The translations under genes and the position numbers were made by a program. Under the pieces are notes generated by a model. It made no database searches, was not told the origin of the DNA, and saw only the letters and a list, made by a program, of their open reading frames with translations. This document shows, in pieces, positions 24,002-37,108 of a stretch of 64,000 bases of DNA (position 1 is its first letter; every line of letters starts with the position of its first letter). The stretch comes from Panicum virgatum (Eukaryota > Streptophyta > Magnoliopsida > Poales > Poaceae): contig NC_053146.1 in assembly GCF_016808335.1 (NCBI RefSeq), forward strand, positions 41,970,470-42,034,469. Direction: 5' to 3'.

Positions 24002-25158
24002 GCCTCGTTTACACGGCGTGTAAATGCTACTCAACGGGGAGTATAAATCATTTCGACCATTTAAAAGATTGTTTAAACGGATGTGTATATTGAATTTTTT
24101 GCTAAACAATGGGTAACCAATCATTTACCGTTTAATGTTTACGCTAACATTGAGTGCGGGTACATGAGAGCTGGCTAAACCCAAATATGATGAGATAGGA
24201 GATACAAGAGTCCACGACCGACTCAATCTTAACATCTCTCTTTCTCTCATACAAGAGTCCACGACCGACTCAATCTTAACATCTCTCTCTCTCTCCTGTT
24301 TTTTTTTTGAACTTCTCTCTCCGGGAGTTAACATGCTGATCTCAACTGCAAATCATAAATATAACCGGGCTGATACGTATACTTAACACACATTCGGAGT
24401 TGTAATACTATGTCAAGAAGAGAGGGCCACTGATAGTTTGGTGCCCTCCAATTATGATAATTTCTTTGCCATCTAGGTGAGGATGCAGATTTTCCTGAGC
24501 CGACCCAGTGACCCAATATCTAGAAATAAAATTTTCAGTGTAAATACCCATTAGGATGATCCAAAAATATTTGGTAGTCACCAGGGGCAGATTTTCAGTG
24601 TAAATAGGATGACCTAAAGTGATGACCCGCTCATTAGCAGATAGGAATCGCTGATGAGTGGTAATGGCACAATCAGCCATCATTTTCCAAGGCTGATGAC
24701 AAATGGGCGACTAATCATTCATATGGCTCATGGGGGCGTCGTCGCCGCTCACCAATTAATCTAACGCAGGACGAGAAAAGGAAAGCAACTTGTTGCATTG
24801 GAATTGGACAGGCACACGCACACGCACACATCTATCTCCCTATCTCTGACAGTCACACATACACACAAGAATTTGCTGCTGTTTTATACTACATGACGTA
24901 TTATTTTTAAAAGGGGAAATTATGAGCAGCAGCTGTTTTTGGCGAGCACGAAAGGCCAAGCTCCAGAAAAGAACTTGTGGCTGATGGCGCAGGTTGATGC
25001 CCGGAATCAATTCATCAGGCGCTTTCTTCCTCTTTTTTTTTAATTTCTTGATTTTCTTTTCTCTTTGTTAATCTTCTTTCCTGTGAAAGGAGAAAACTCT
25101 TGAAAGCAGCAGCGTGCAAGTTGGAGCGGACGAGGACCATGCGTTGCTCCCGGGTCTA
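24002..25158. other. Intergenic sequence, no gene recognised
   Basis: AT-rich with simple-sequence tracts: CACACG repeats near 24815 and T-runs near 25030. A 47-bp tandem duplication is listed separately. No coding frame or TE border is convincing. Confidence 0.4.
24202..24295. repeat. 47-bp tandem duplication
   Basis: The segment starting ATACAAGAGTCCACGACCGA occurs at 24202 and again at 24249, each copy ending in a CTCTCT tract. The copies are nearly identical. Confidence 0.85.
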
Positions 25159-25493
25159 GCCCTTGTTTAGTAGCGCCCATAAATTTTTTGAAATGGAATC
25201 TTTCCATATTTAAAATATTAAACATAGACTAATTACAAAACTTATCTGTAAACTACGAGACGAATCTAATGAGTCTAATTAATCCATCATTAGAGCATGC
25301 GTACTATAGAAATTACTGTAGCAATTTAGTATCTAATCATAGTCTACTTAGACTCATTAGATTGGCCTTGCAGTTTACAAGCAAACTATATAATTCGTTT
25401 TTTATTTCATCTAAATTTAATACTTCATGCATGTAAGATTATCTTTTCGATGTGATAGATTTGGAATTTTGAATTTTGCAACTAAATAAGGGC
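25159..25493. mobile_element. PIF/Harbinger-like MITE, TTGTTTAG family
   Basis: A 335-bp insert, GCCCTTGTTTAG...CTAAATAAGGGC, flanked by CTA (25156-25158, 25494-25496). The interior is shared with 20660-20978. A larger CACTA inserted only four bases beyond its target duplication. Confidence 0.72.
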
Positions 25494-25830
25494 CTAGTGT
25501 CACTACTAGAAAACGGGTCAAAGGTCCTGGCCAAAGGTACTAGCTGCTGTTGCAGTCGGTACTGGCCAGCGGCGATCAAAGGTAAGGGGTTTGGTACCGG
25601 GTTAAAGCATCACCCGGTACCAAAACCCTAGTCTAGGCACCGGTTAGTGCCACCAACCGGTTGGTGGCACTAACCGGTGCCTAAAGAGCGGACAATGACA
25701 CCGGGTTTTGCCACGACCCAGTGCCGCCACGTGCCCACCACAAAGGCACCGGTTGGTAACTTCAACCGGTGCCTATGCCTATTGTTTGGTACCGGTTGTT
25801 GAGCACCAACCAGTGCCTTTGGCCCACGCC

Positions 25831-25838
25831 TATAAATA
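25831..25838 (+). promoter_or_regulatory. TATA box of the CACTA element
   Basis: TATAAATA lies just inside the 5' subterminal repeats, in the right orientation to drive the downstream transposase gene. Assignment is by sequence and position. Confidence 0.55.
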
Positions 25839-26723
25839 CCCCAACCCCTCCCCCTCCAAGCTGTCGTGAACTCACTGTTCATGGCAGCTGAGTGAGGGGA
25901 GGGGAGGCGAATTTTTATTTTTTTTCAAAAAAGGTTAGTTATTTTTCTCAATAACTTAGCAATTGGTTTTTAGAAGTAGTTATCACTTAATTTAGTTTAT
26001 ACATGTGATAATTATTTTTAGTTGTAGCATCTTGTTGTAGTTATATGCGTTATCAATTTATTTGATATGTGAATACTATCAAATTATTGTATTTATATGT
26101 TTTATCAATTTATTTGATAAGTGAATAGTATCTATTCATTATAGTTATATGCATTATCAATTATATATTTGAATTCAAATTTTGTATGGAAATATTATTA
26201 TCAATTACATATGCAAGGGGGCTTTATTTAGTTCCATTCAAAATTCCAAAACTTTACAAGATTCCACATTCGAGATGCATGCTGCGCCAATTCGAGACCT
26301 GCAGCTCAGCTAGGCCTACCGCTGCTGCGCTGCAGCGTGCGCGTCTATAAGAAAAAAAAACATTAGCGTGCCAGTGCCATTAATACAGCCAGAATTACCG
26401 TGCCAAAGAGAATCATTGCAGAGACGATGATCCCAAATCCTCAAGGCTCTAGGCAAACAAACCAAGGTCCATATATAAAAATAAAGTTTTTTACCCAGTC
26501 ATGCAGCCAGAAGGCCACATGCGTCGTTTTTTGTACAAAAATATAAAGTTCCATATAGAGAAATAAAGTTTTTACACAATCATGCAGTCAGAAGGCCATA
26601 TGCATCGTTATAATTTTGTAGTTAAGTTTTATTAATAGCGTATTCAATGTTAGTTATAAATTGGTAGTATGAATGAACTATTTGTACAATACAATGATGT
26701 ATATAAATGTATTATGGACCCAG

Positions 26724-29700
26724 ATGAGTCGGCAATGGATGTACATGGCCGACCGACGTTCAAAGGAGTTAATTGATGGCGTGCATGAATTCATAGAAGC
26801 GGCCGAGAAACACAAGTATGGCGGTTTCGTTCGTTGTCCATGCAAATTCTATAAGAATGAGAAGGATTACTCATCATCAAGAACCATCCACAGTCACTTG
26901 TTCAATAGTGGTTTCATGCCGAACTACTATATTTAGACCAAGCATGGAGAAAGAGGAATTATACTGGATAATAATGTAGAAGAAGAGGACAGGATTCCTG
27001 ACTTTGCAGCCAATTATGATGCATTTTTCAATGACACTGCAATGGGTGAGCCTGAAGAAGATACTGAAGGATACGTTGTAGAAGATGATCTTGGTCAGAT
27101 GCTGCGCGAAGCTGAGGAAGTTTGCGAAATAGAAAAGGAATCGAGAGATCTGAAGCGTATGTTGGAGGACTACAGAACATTGTTGTACCCAGATTGCAAA
27201 CAAGGCCAAAAGAAGTTGGGTACCACATTGGAATTGTTGCAATGGAAGGCATCAAATGGTTTGTCTGACAAGGGATTCGAGGAGTTGCTGAAATTTATAA
27301 AAAACTTACTCCCTGAAGGTAACACCTTGCCTGAGACAACATACGAGGCAAAAAAAGTTATTTGTCCTTTAGGATTAGAGGCACAGAAGATATATGCTTG
27401 TCCTAATGATTGCATCCTATATCGAGGTGAGTATGAAAATTTGGATTCATGCCCTGTATGCAACGCATGCCGGTATAAGATCCCTCGAGATGATCCAGGC
27501 GACATTGAGGGGATGCGTGTCAAGAAGAGGGTGCCTGCCAAGTTGATGTGGTATTTCCCTCTAATACCACGTCTGAAACGTTTGTTCATGAACAAAACGA
27601 ATACTAAATTGATGCGATGGCACAAAGAAGAACGTAAGCAAGACAATATGTTGAGACACCCCGCTGATGGGTCGCAGTGGAGAAAAGTGGACAGAACATT
27701 CCCAATATTTGCAAATGATGCGAGGAATATAAGGTTCGGCTTAAGTACGGATGGCATGAATCCTTTCGGTGAGCATAGCAGTGACCATAGTACATGGCCT
27801 GTGACACTCTATATATACAACCTTCCTCCCTGGTTGTGTATGAAGCAGAAATTCATTATGATGCCGGTGCTTATCCCCGGCCCGAAGCAACCCGGTAACA
27901 ATATAGATGTGTATCTGAAACCACTGATTGAGGATCTTCTATTGTTGTGGAAAGAGGAGGGTGTTCGTATGTGGGATGCGCACACAGAGGAACATTTTAA
28001 ATTTTGTGCATTGCTTTTCGTAACCACCAACGATTGGCCAGCACTAAGCAACCTCTCCGAACATTCCAATAAGGGTCATAGGGCATGCACCCATTGTTTA
28101 GAAGAAACCGACAGCACGTACCTCAAGCACTGTAGGAAGATCATGTATATGGGTCATCGTCGATTTCTTCCGATCAAGCACCCATTAATGAGGAGGCATG
28201 CTCACTACGATGGAAAGGCACATCATCGTACCAAACCTAGGCACTGTTGTGGGAAAATGGTGTTTGAAATGGTCAAAGATATAAAAGTAGTATTCAGAAA
28301 AGGACCCGGCAGCAGATTAGTGCAGAGTGATGACGGACGTGCACCTATGTGGAAGAAGAAGAATATTTTTTGGGAGTTATCTTATTGGAAGTTTTAGACG
28401 TCCGCCACGCAATTGATGTGATGCACCTAACAAAGAATCTTTGTGTGAACCTTCTAGACTTCCTTGGTGTCTACGGTAAGCCAAAGGATACATTGGAAGT
28501 GCGGCAAGATCTTCAACGTATGAAACAACGGGCTGCCCTACATCCAGAAAAAAGGATAAAGGATGTCATTACCTAGGTCCTGCGTGCTACACTCTTAGTA
28601 AAGAAGAGAAGCAAAAATATGTTCGACTGTTTGAACAGTATCAAAGTCCCATCAGGCTACTCTTCGAATATAAAGAGGCTACTGAACTTGAAAGAGAAGA
28701 AATTCGCACACGTAAAATCCCATGACTGTCATGTGTTGATGACACAATTGATTCCAGTTGCACTTAGAGGTATTCTACCAGCTAATGTTCGAGCAACAAT
28801 CATAAAGCTATGCGTCTTTCTCAACACAATTTCTCAGAAGGCAATCGATCCATCGAGTTTAAACAGGCTACAAGAGCATGTTGTCCAAAGTTTAGTCAGT
28901 CTTGAAATGATATTTCCTCCATCATTCTTCAATATTATGACGCATCTTCTAGTTCACCTGGTCAAAGAGATTGGTATTCTCGGTCCTGTTTTCCTTCATA
29001 ATATGTTCCCTTTTGAACGATACTTTGCAGTTCTAAAGAAATATGTTCGTAATCGAGCTCGTCTAGAAGGAAGCATTGCGAAGGGTTACGTCACAGAGGA
29101 GGTCATTGAGTTTTGTGTTGACTATGTGGAAGAACTCTGCCCAATTGGGATTCCAGTATCACATCATGAGGGGCGGTTGATTGGAAAGGGCACACTTGGA
29201 AGAAAATTAGTAAATGCCACAGACATGCCACGTTGAGCAAAGCACATCTCACAGTTCCGCAACAATCAGCCTTGGTGGCTCCATACATGGAGGAGCACAT
29301 GTAAATTGTGCGAAGCATGTACCCTTTGAAGTCTGAGACATGGATTACAAAACATCATAACGATACATTCGCCACCTGGTTGTATAAGGAAGTCATGGCC
29401 AACGATCAAATTCATGAGCAGCTAGCTTGGCTGGCCAGGGGTCCGGCAAATTCAATCCTGATGTCCCAAGGATATAAAATTAATGGTTATACATTTTATA
29501 CAAGAGCCCAAGATAACAAGAGCACCAATCAAAATAGTGGTGTCCGTATAGATGTCACTGACTCTAGTGGCCAAACAAACTCATATTTTAGTTACATTGA
29601 AGAGATCTGGGAACTCGACTATGGGCCGTTGAGGATCCCTCTATTTCGTTGCCAATGGGTTAAACTCACAGGAAAAGGTGTCGATATCGATGAGTACGGA

Positions 29701-29925
29701 ATGACAACGGTAGACCTTAAAGAGCTTGGCTATCGAGACGAACCATTTGTCCTAGCTAAAGATGTCACTCAAGTTTTCTATGTGCAGGACATGTCTAGCA
29801 AATCGAGAAAGGACAAGTCTAGGAATAAATCAAGTTTTGTAGGTGCCGGAGATGAGCCAAAGCGCCATATTGTTCTGGCAGGAAAAAGAAAAATTGTGGG
29901 AGTCGACAATGTCACAGATGAATAA
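26724..29925 (+). pseudogene. CACTA TNP2-type transposase (broken)
   Basis: The N-terminal transposase-associated region (MSRQWMYMADRRSKELIDG, cysteine-containing VRCPCKF) is at 26724-26933. It is followed by the TNP2/Transposase_21 core at 27042-28397, with CPVCNACRYKIP, FGLSTDGMNPFGEHSS and NLPPWLCMKQKFIM. A DUF4218-like segment (28619-29236, HLLVHLVKEIGILGPV) and a DUF4216-like segment (29308-29925) follow. Defects: an in-frame TAG at 26934 where the family has tryptophan, a frameshift near 28390 just before VRHAIDVMHLTKN, two more frame changes between 28560 and 28619, and stops near 29234. The transposase is inactive as read. Confidence 0.9.
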
Positions 29926-30089
29926 TAATACAATACGGTTGAAGATATGACTCCGTTCGCAGTGGAGGTTGACACAAGTATTCTTTTAGCCGAAGAGGAG
30001 ACTCCATACGCACGTCATGATCATAATAAAGGAACGATTGTAAAGCGAACCATCGTTAATATTCCCTTAGTTGAATGATAATGTCTTGT

Positions 30090-30530
30090 AATATTTTTTG
30101 TGAACATTATCAGATTTGTTATGCAATTACCCGATTTATTATGCAATTATCTGATTTATTGTGCATTTAAATGATTTATTATACAATTATCTAACTTATT
30201 GTGCATTTAAATAATTTATTATGCAATTATTTGATTTATTATGATTTATTATGCAACTAAAAAGATTAATTATGCACCTAAATGATTTATTATGCAACTA
30301 AAAAGATTAATTATGCACCTAAATAATTTATTATGTAATAATTAGAATTATTGTACATTTACATGATTTATTATGCAATTATTTGATTTATTATGATTTA
30401 TTATGCAACTAAAAAGATTAATTATGCACCTAAATGATTTATTATGTAATAATTGGAATTATTTTTCATTCAAATGATTTATTATATAATTATTTGATTT
30501 ATTATGATTTATTATGTAATTAAAATCAAT
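30090..30530. repeat. AT-rich minisatellite between the CACTA genes
   Basis: Imperfect repeats of ATGATTTATTATGCAATTAT with variants such as CTAAAAAGATTAATTATGCA fill about 440 bases. Units of roughly 20-40 bp are arranged in a higher-order pattern. No coding content. Confidence 0.8.
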
Positions 30531-30598
30531 TTTGTAAATAACCTATTGGTATCGGTTGAAGGTTTCAACCGGTACCAAAGTTCTGGCAAAAAAAGGGC

Positions 30599-31922
30599 GT
30601 GCGGGAGGCGGAAATCCCTGTCGCTCCCGTTCTTACTCCATTGCAGCATAGAAAACCTTTTGTCACTGAGGAAGAGGAGAAAAGTCTAGGCACGCAGATG
30701 TTCAATTTGCATAGATGGTACCTGCGAATGTCGAATGACGAAGGGAAAATGTTCGGAGTCAAGTATCGTGACCATGATTTCTTCCGCGGGGAGGACGACT
30801 TCTGGGTGTACTTCGAAAAATTATATCACATTTACCATCGACAAGCCCTCGACATCTCTAACATCACCATTTGGGTTTTGTAAGTATCACTTACCTCTAC
30901 ATTAATACTTTTTGTTAACAAGAACATAATTATATGTGTGCATTATAAAATTTCTATTGTATCGTTTAGACAGGAGACCCAAAGAAGCCGAAAAAATGGA
31001 TGGCACCATCAGATCGGCTTCATGTCTCCTTTGCTAGTCAACCAGAAAGTGCTCAACGAAAATTACAAGGAAACATGCCAAAACATGTACGATTCGTTGA
31101 CTAGGCAAAATTACAAATCCTATATATTCATATCATACAACTTTGGGTAAGTCTTGGTCGACTCAATTCTCTGTTATATTACTAAATAAATACTAAGTCG
31201 TCTAATGCATTGTATATATCCTATCTATATCTGCAGTTATCATTGGATTTTACTCATACTTTCCGTAGAGACCGGCAATCTTATAGTCTTTGACTCAATG
31301 AAAATTACAAAGTCCGCAATCCAACATATCATAGACCCCTTGAACAGGTAAGTTCAGTTTGCACAATCAAATCCTTTTTTGTTAATAACAATTCCTGAAT
31401 ATCAAACTTAACTTTGAGCGCAGGGTTTGGAAAAAATTTGTGAAAAATAACAAAGGACGTGGTCAATGGAGGTCCGAACTGAACGTTAAAATGGATTATC
31501 CGATATGTTGATTCACAAAGATTTGTCTAGTTAAGTATATAATCCCAAATTGTTCTAAATTGAGTAATTTATTTGTTTCTCCTTAAGTGTGCGAGACAGC
31601 AACAAGGAACTGATTGGTGCGGATACTACGTATGCGACTACTTGCACATCATGACTCCATGTGGGAAGACTACTGATGAGGACATGAGAGTACGTCCAAA
31701 CCGTTCACTAGTACATTTTCATAATTGTACTAACGCACATGATGTTAATCCTTTTTTCCTAAATGATAGATGTCTCAAATGGGGGATGAATGTTATTCTA
31801 CTGATCGGATCAACGCCGTGTGCGAGCAGCTCGTCGGATTCATTTTGAATGAGATCTTGAATCCTATAGGCGAGTTCTACCACGACAGTCACATCCATAG
31901 AGGACTTCCATCGAGCTCCTAA
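30599..31922 (+). pseudogene. Ulp1-like (C48) cysteine protease gene in the CACTA element
   Basis: Proposed exons: 30599-30879, 30970-31146, 31237-31347, about 31425-31506, 31588 to near 31689, and about 31771-31922. They read a SUMO-protease-like core: histidine in YHWILLILS, aspartate in IVFDSMK, and the nucleophile in GTDWCGYYVC, in the H-D-C order of the family. The gene starts without an obvious long N-terminus. The fourth exon seems to end in CCG|ATATGT, where a GT donor is expected, so splicing is probably damaged. Such proteases often accompany plant CACTA and MULE elements; their role there is unclear. Confidence 0.72.
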
Positions 31923-32703
31923 AGGGACCAGTAGTTGGATTACAAACATGACTTGTACATTTATAAATATTTCTAAACGTGATGCCTTGATATTTGTATA
32001 TTTGTAAATATATTAGTTCATCTAATTAGCTTAATTATATGCTCGCATTTCACTTTTAGTTAGTTTCAAATATTCTCTAAAAACGAACACAAACGACCAA
32101 TGAACGTATAGTTCTGTAGAGCTCAAGTGCATTTAACAATTATAAAAAAATAAACAGTAATAAATATAACAAACAAAAACTGGATTTGGGAAAAAAAGAG
32201 AAAAGGTCATTGGTACCGGTTGAAAAGACCAACCGGTACCAAAGGGGCTGCCACTTTGCGTCAGCGTGGCAGCCTCTTTGGTACCGGTTTAACTTTCTAA
32301 CTGGTACCAATGGGTGCCTAAGGCACCGGGTTAAATACCCGGTGTCCTAAGACGAGGCCATTGGTCTCGGTTGGCGGAAACCGATTGCAAAACCGGTGCC
32401 TAGGACTATTTCCAACCAGTTCAGATAGCCCGTTTTCCAGTAGTGTGTGCCTGTGCGGCGCTCTGTTCTACGCTAACCTGGGCTAAGTAGCTCATAGGCT
32501 ATAGGGATTAGGGGGCATCTCTTTGATTGCCTTGATGTGGAGTTGCCTTTTGTTTAGAACACCGTCTCGGCTGCTATTAATTTGCTGATTGCAAGTGGTT
32601 TTTAAGAGGTTCGATTCACTACACAGGAGTACTAGTTGACAGGGACACTTTCATTGCGAAACCTTCACTTTCCTTTTCTTTGAAGGCCATTCATAAATCA
32701 TAA

Positions 32704-32899
32704 GACTAGTCTCAGTGCACAGTTTTATGGTATAATTATCTAGACTGGGAATTAGGTAACTGTGCCAGATGAGTTTCATGGTGATAAAACTCTCCTCACA
32801 TCCCATGAAACTCCAACCTTCTCTCTCCTTGCCACGTCAGCAAAATTGATGATATTTAATGATATGAAACTCTTCATGAAACTCCCATTAAGACTGGCC
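32704..32899. mobile_element. Tourist-like (PIF/Harbinger) MITE
   Basis: A 196-bp insert with ends GACTAGTCTCAGTG and related complement (...CATTAAGACTGGCC), flanked by TAA on both sides (32701-32703, 32900-32902). Confidence 0.75.
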
Positions 32900-34629
32900 T
32901 AATAGAGCTTTATATTGGCCCGTTTCATATAGTAGATGTTAGTACTACATACTTTATGGATAACCATTTTTTTTCTTTGAACGAACGACCATAGACTGTG
33001 CTATTTCTATTAATATAGAAGAAGGTTACAAGCAAACGGTCCCGGCGGATCATTCACAGGAGAAACAAAAAAGAGACTGTACAAGAAAACTCAACAAAAA
33101 GTAGAGCTGTACAGATCTGAACGAGGTCCTAAGCCCCCTCCAGAAGGGCAGAAAGGTGCTCGGCTCCCGCAACGCCCCAAGCTCTAGCCTCTTCCTTGAT
33201 CTTGAGTAGTAGGATATGCACCGGCCGCTCTGCTGTCTTGAATGTTCTCACGTTGCGCTCGAGCCATAATTCCCAGGTCACAAGAAGGAGTGAGCGAAAT
33301 CCACGCCCCGGAGCCCCTTCCAAAGCTCCCATGCTAAGCCAACAGTCCCTCACCGTGTCTGTGTCCCACTATCTTGAAGGGTCAGCTTGGGGGATTGAAA
33401 TCCATCCAGCAACTAGGCCCCAAAGACGCTTGGAGTAGCGACATACACCGAGGATGTGGTGCGTTGTTTCCGGCTGGCTTCTGCACAGAGGACACACCTC
33501 ATTTCACGGTAAGTTATGTGCAGCAAGTCTATCCGCAGTCCACACTCTATTCAGTCCACACTCTGTTCCTGATAATGAACCAAGCGAAGAATTTGCATTT
33601 TGTCAGAGCCCATGGCTTCCAAATAAGCCAGGAGGTCAAACTTCACTGACCTGAAGAATTGTGCATGGTAAGCTGAGATGGAGCCATATACTCCGGATGA
33701 TGTAAGCTTCCACGTCAGTGTGCCCCCTGCTGAAGGTGCACCTCTTGCACCTTTGTCCATAACACAATAAACTGCTGCAGGTGCCCCACTGTGAGGCGCG
33801 CACGTAGATAAATCCAAGTCCTTGATCCACGCATGGTCGTCGAGATGTGTTATAAATGTTCATTGCTAAGTCCTTAGGTTGCCTTCCCTTCGCCCAGGCA
33901 GTGTGCCAAAATGAGATGCTGGACCCGTCACCAACATGAGTGGTCGTGCAAGCCGCGAAGAGCAATTTATCAGTTTCTATGCATGGTGTGCCGAGCCCCG
34001 CCCATGGTTTGTCTGGCTGGTTTTGTTCTTGCCAAAGCCATCGCAACCAGAGTGCTCTTGCAAAAGATTTGAGGTCAAGCACGCCTAGGCCTCCTAGCTG
34101 CAACGGTCGCCCAACCGTTGGCCAATTTACTTTACACTTGCCGCCAGACAGCACATTGTCTCCCGCCCACAAGAAGTGTTTCCTCAATTTGTCTAGATCT
34201 TCCAGGAACTCAGTAGAGGTGTTGATGATTGTGAGCAGGTATACAAGTTGGGATGAGAGCACATATTTTGTTAAAACGACTCGCCCAGCTTGCGTTAGGT
34301 TTCGACCCCGCCAAGCTTTTAGTTTCCCAGCCACCATATCTACCAATGGTTGTAGGTCCGTCCTTTTCAGGTGTTACACTATGAGCAATAGGCCGAGGTA
34401 CTTGATCGGGAAACTCCCATGTTGGGTTTGGAATTCATGCAAAAAGTCATCGAGGTCAAGTTCAGTACACCTTATTGGCACCACTATGGACTTCTAGAGG
34501 TTGCAGTGCAAGCTAGTGACTTTGCCAAAAGACTCAAGTATCCTGGCTAGTGTGTTGATTTCCTCTTTGATCTCCTTGACAAAAAGAACGACATCATCTG
34601 CATACAAAGAGGTGCACAATCTGCAGGGG

Positions 34630-36003
34630 TGAAATGATCTTGGTGATGCCTAGAGGGGGGGGGGGTGTGAATAGGCGAACCTGCAAAACTTAAAAAATTC
34701 TTCGCAGAAATTAGTCCTGTCAGAACTTCCGACCCTGTGAAGGAAGTTTCGAACCTACACTAAGTTTTGAACGAGATTCAAAATTAACTATGAAACCGAA
34801 AAACCTGTTTGAATCAGAAGTTCACCAAAGAGTCGTAGATACCCCTGCAAATGATCTCGTGCACTAGAACTACTCAACGACGTAGATTGGGACAAAACAA
34901 GGTTAGGTCAACAAGAACCAGATATGAACAAGTAAAGTAATGACACAAAGATTTGTTCCCGAAGTTCACATCCACAAAGGATGCTACGTCTCTGTTGAGG
35001 AGCTCATAAAGAGCCGGGTTGCCCTATAACTCTTATCCTCACCTAATCCACCACTTAGGAGGATTGAGTTCTTGCTAGCTCTTGTCCACAAAGGACGGGG
35101 TAATACAAACTTTTCGGGGCGCTCACACACGAGAGGACGCTCCACGGGCGACGTCGAACCGTCTAGGAGCAAGCTCCAAGAGTAACAAACGCGAATCGGA
35201 AGGAAGGAGATGCTCTTAAGGTGCTCAAGATGGTGGTGGCTTCTCACTCAAGTCAAGGCTCAAGCTCACACTCAAATCTTGCTCTTATCCAAGCCCTTGA
35301 TTGAATCAACTTAAGGATTTGCTCTTGGAAGGGATGGAGAGAGATTTTGGAAGCTCAAGAGTGTGTTCAAGTCGGGAGAAGCAGCTACAAATGAATGAGG
35401 GGCTGAGGGGGTATAAATACCTGAGCTCCAAAAACTAGCTGTTACTGGGCGTTTTATACATTTACCGGAACTTCCGACACAAGGTCAGAACTTCCAACAA
35501 GTTGTAAAGAAAATTGCCCGAGAGCCCCTTGTCGGAAATTACACAGAAGTTCCGAGGCCGGTCGGAACTTCCGACCTCACGTCGGAACTTCCGACGAAAT
35601 GAAAAACTGCAGACTGAGAGGGTTTTCAAGGAAATAGCAGTGAACATCCGATGATGGTCAGAACTTCCGACCTGTGCAGTTTTTGCAGGTTAAAGGCTGT
35701 GGAGTGTGTGTTATGAAACGAAAGAGTTTTTTGTTAATTCTTCTAAGCACCTGAGCATCTCCACACTACCTTTTCTCGTCCCTCTTAATAGTACGGTGAT
35801 CCTATACTCAAATTTAAAATAGAAAATTATAAAAGATCCTCGTTGAAGCTCAACCACCGTTTCTTTAGCAAATATGACGTCGTTAAAGCTCTTTCTTATT
35901 TCAATGATTTTAACTCCTGCTCATAACTCAATAAACACATTAGCTCATTAATTGTGCGTGTTATTATCATCAAAACCTACTTAGGGGGCCAAATGCACTT
36001 ACA
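34630..36003. mobile_element. Solo LTR inside the LINE
   Basis: A 1374-bp TG...CA unit flanked by the 5-bp duplication AGGGG (34625-34629, 36004-36008). No internal domain is present, so it is read as a solo LTR left by LTR-LTR recombination. It has a poly-G tract near 34655. It also carries several copies of the palindromic motif GTCGGAACTTCCGAC and variants, mainly 35463-35670. It splits RT between the primer-grip side and the YADD motif. Orientation is not certain. Confidence 0.78.
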
Positions 36004-37108
36004 AGGGGATGCGACAAATTCTGCTTAGAAGGTCAGATTCTGTTGCAAGCTGTAGAAGACGTTGTAGAGGGTCGATCGGATGGATGAAAAGGAGGGGTGA
36101 AAGCGGATCCCCTGGTGGAGTCCTCTTCCATGCTCAATCGGCTCGCCGGGTATGCCGTGAGGAGCAGCTGCGAAGAGGAGGTCGTTAACAGTGCAGCTAT
36201 CCAGTCCCTCCAACTCATTGGGAATCCCAGACGGCTCAAGAGCGAGAGGAGATAGTCCCAGCGAACTGAGTCGAAGGCTTTCTGAATGTCCAATTTTACC
36301 AAGAGCATGGGCACTCTAAGGCAATGAAAACGTCTTGCCATACTACGCACATACAAAAATTGTCGTGGACGCTGGGTCCTTTGATAAAAGCGCTCTGGCT
36401 CTTTGAGATGATGTCCTTCATTGCTGGGGCCAGCCTCAACGCAAGAATCTTGGTGAAAAGCTTCGCGACACTATGAATGATGCTGACCGATCTATAGTTT
36501 GTGATTTTTTTCAGCTCCAACTTTTTTGGGGAGGAGGATTATGTTCACCGTATTTAGCAGGTCAACGTTTAAATTTTGCAGGCTATGAAGCGTGTGGAAC
36601 GTCGCCATTAGGTCCCCCTTTATTATGCTCCAGCAAGAGCGAAAGAAGGCCCCTATAAACCCATCAGGGCCCGGCGCCTTGTTCGGAGCCGTGTGGTTGA
36701 TTGCTGCAAGGACCTCTTGTTTTGTGAATGGTGCATCAAGGTGTGACAAATTGAAGGTTTGGTGGTTAAGTGTATTCCAGTAGAAGTCCAGGTCATGAGG
36801 CTCAACTGTGGTCATCACATTGGCAAAATGGAGTTGAGCCAGTCTTGCATTGTCCTCATGGGAAGTCACCTAGCCCAGCCCATCCTGGAAGCGATTGATG
36901 TGATTCCTACGTCAGCGACCATTTGCTTTCAAGTGGAAGTACTTCGTGTTGGCGTCACCCTCTCTCAAGTTTTTAACCCTGGATGTTTGTTTTTTCCTAG
37001 CTCGCTCGGTCACCGCATATCCCAAAACCCTGCGCTTGAGCCCTTGTCGTAGCCGGAATTCGGCCGAGGAGAGTTCCCTAGTTTCTTGAGCAATGTCTAG
37101 GCTCTTAA

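Larger units (their letters stand above)
25501..32445 (+). mobile_element. 6.9-kb CACTA transposon carrying TNP2 and Ulp1-like genes
   Basis: Termini CACTACTAGAAAACGGG and CCCGTTTTCCAGTAGTG form a near-perfect inverted repeat. The target duplication is TGT (25498-25500, 32446-32448). Subterminal arrays of the palindromic motif ACCGGT occur at both ends (about 25590-25810 and 32210-32400). Genes run on the plus strand: a decayed TNP2 transposase, then a multi-exon cysteine protease. An AT-rich minisatellite separates them. It could once have been autonomous but now lacks an intact transposase. Confidence 0.95.

Noticed and set aside
24202..24295. CRISPR-like direct repeats
   Set aside because: Two adjacent copies only, no spacers, plant nuclear context; an ordinary tandem duplication.
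25501..32445. A novel host gene cluster (protease plus unknown proteins)
   Set aside because: Terminal CACTA repeats, a TGT target duplication and TNP2 domains show it is one transposon.
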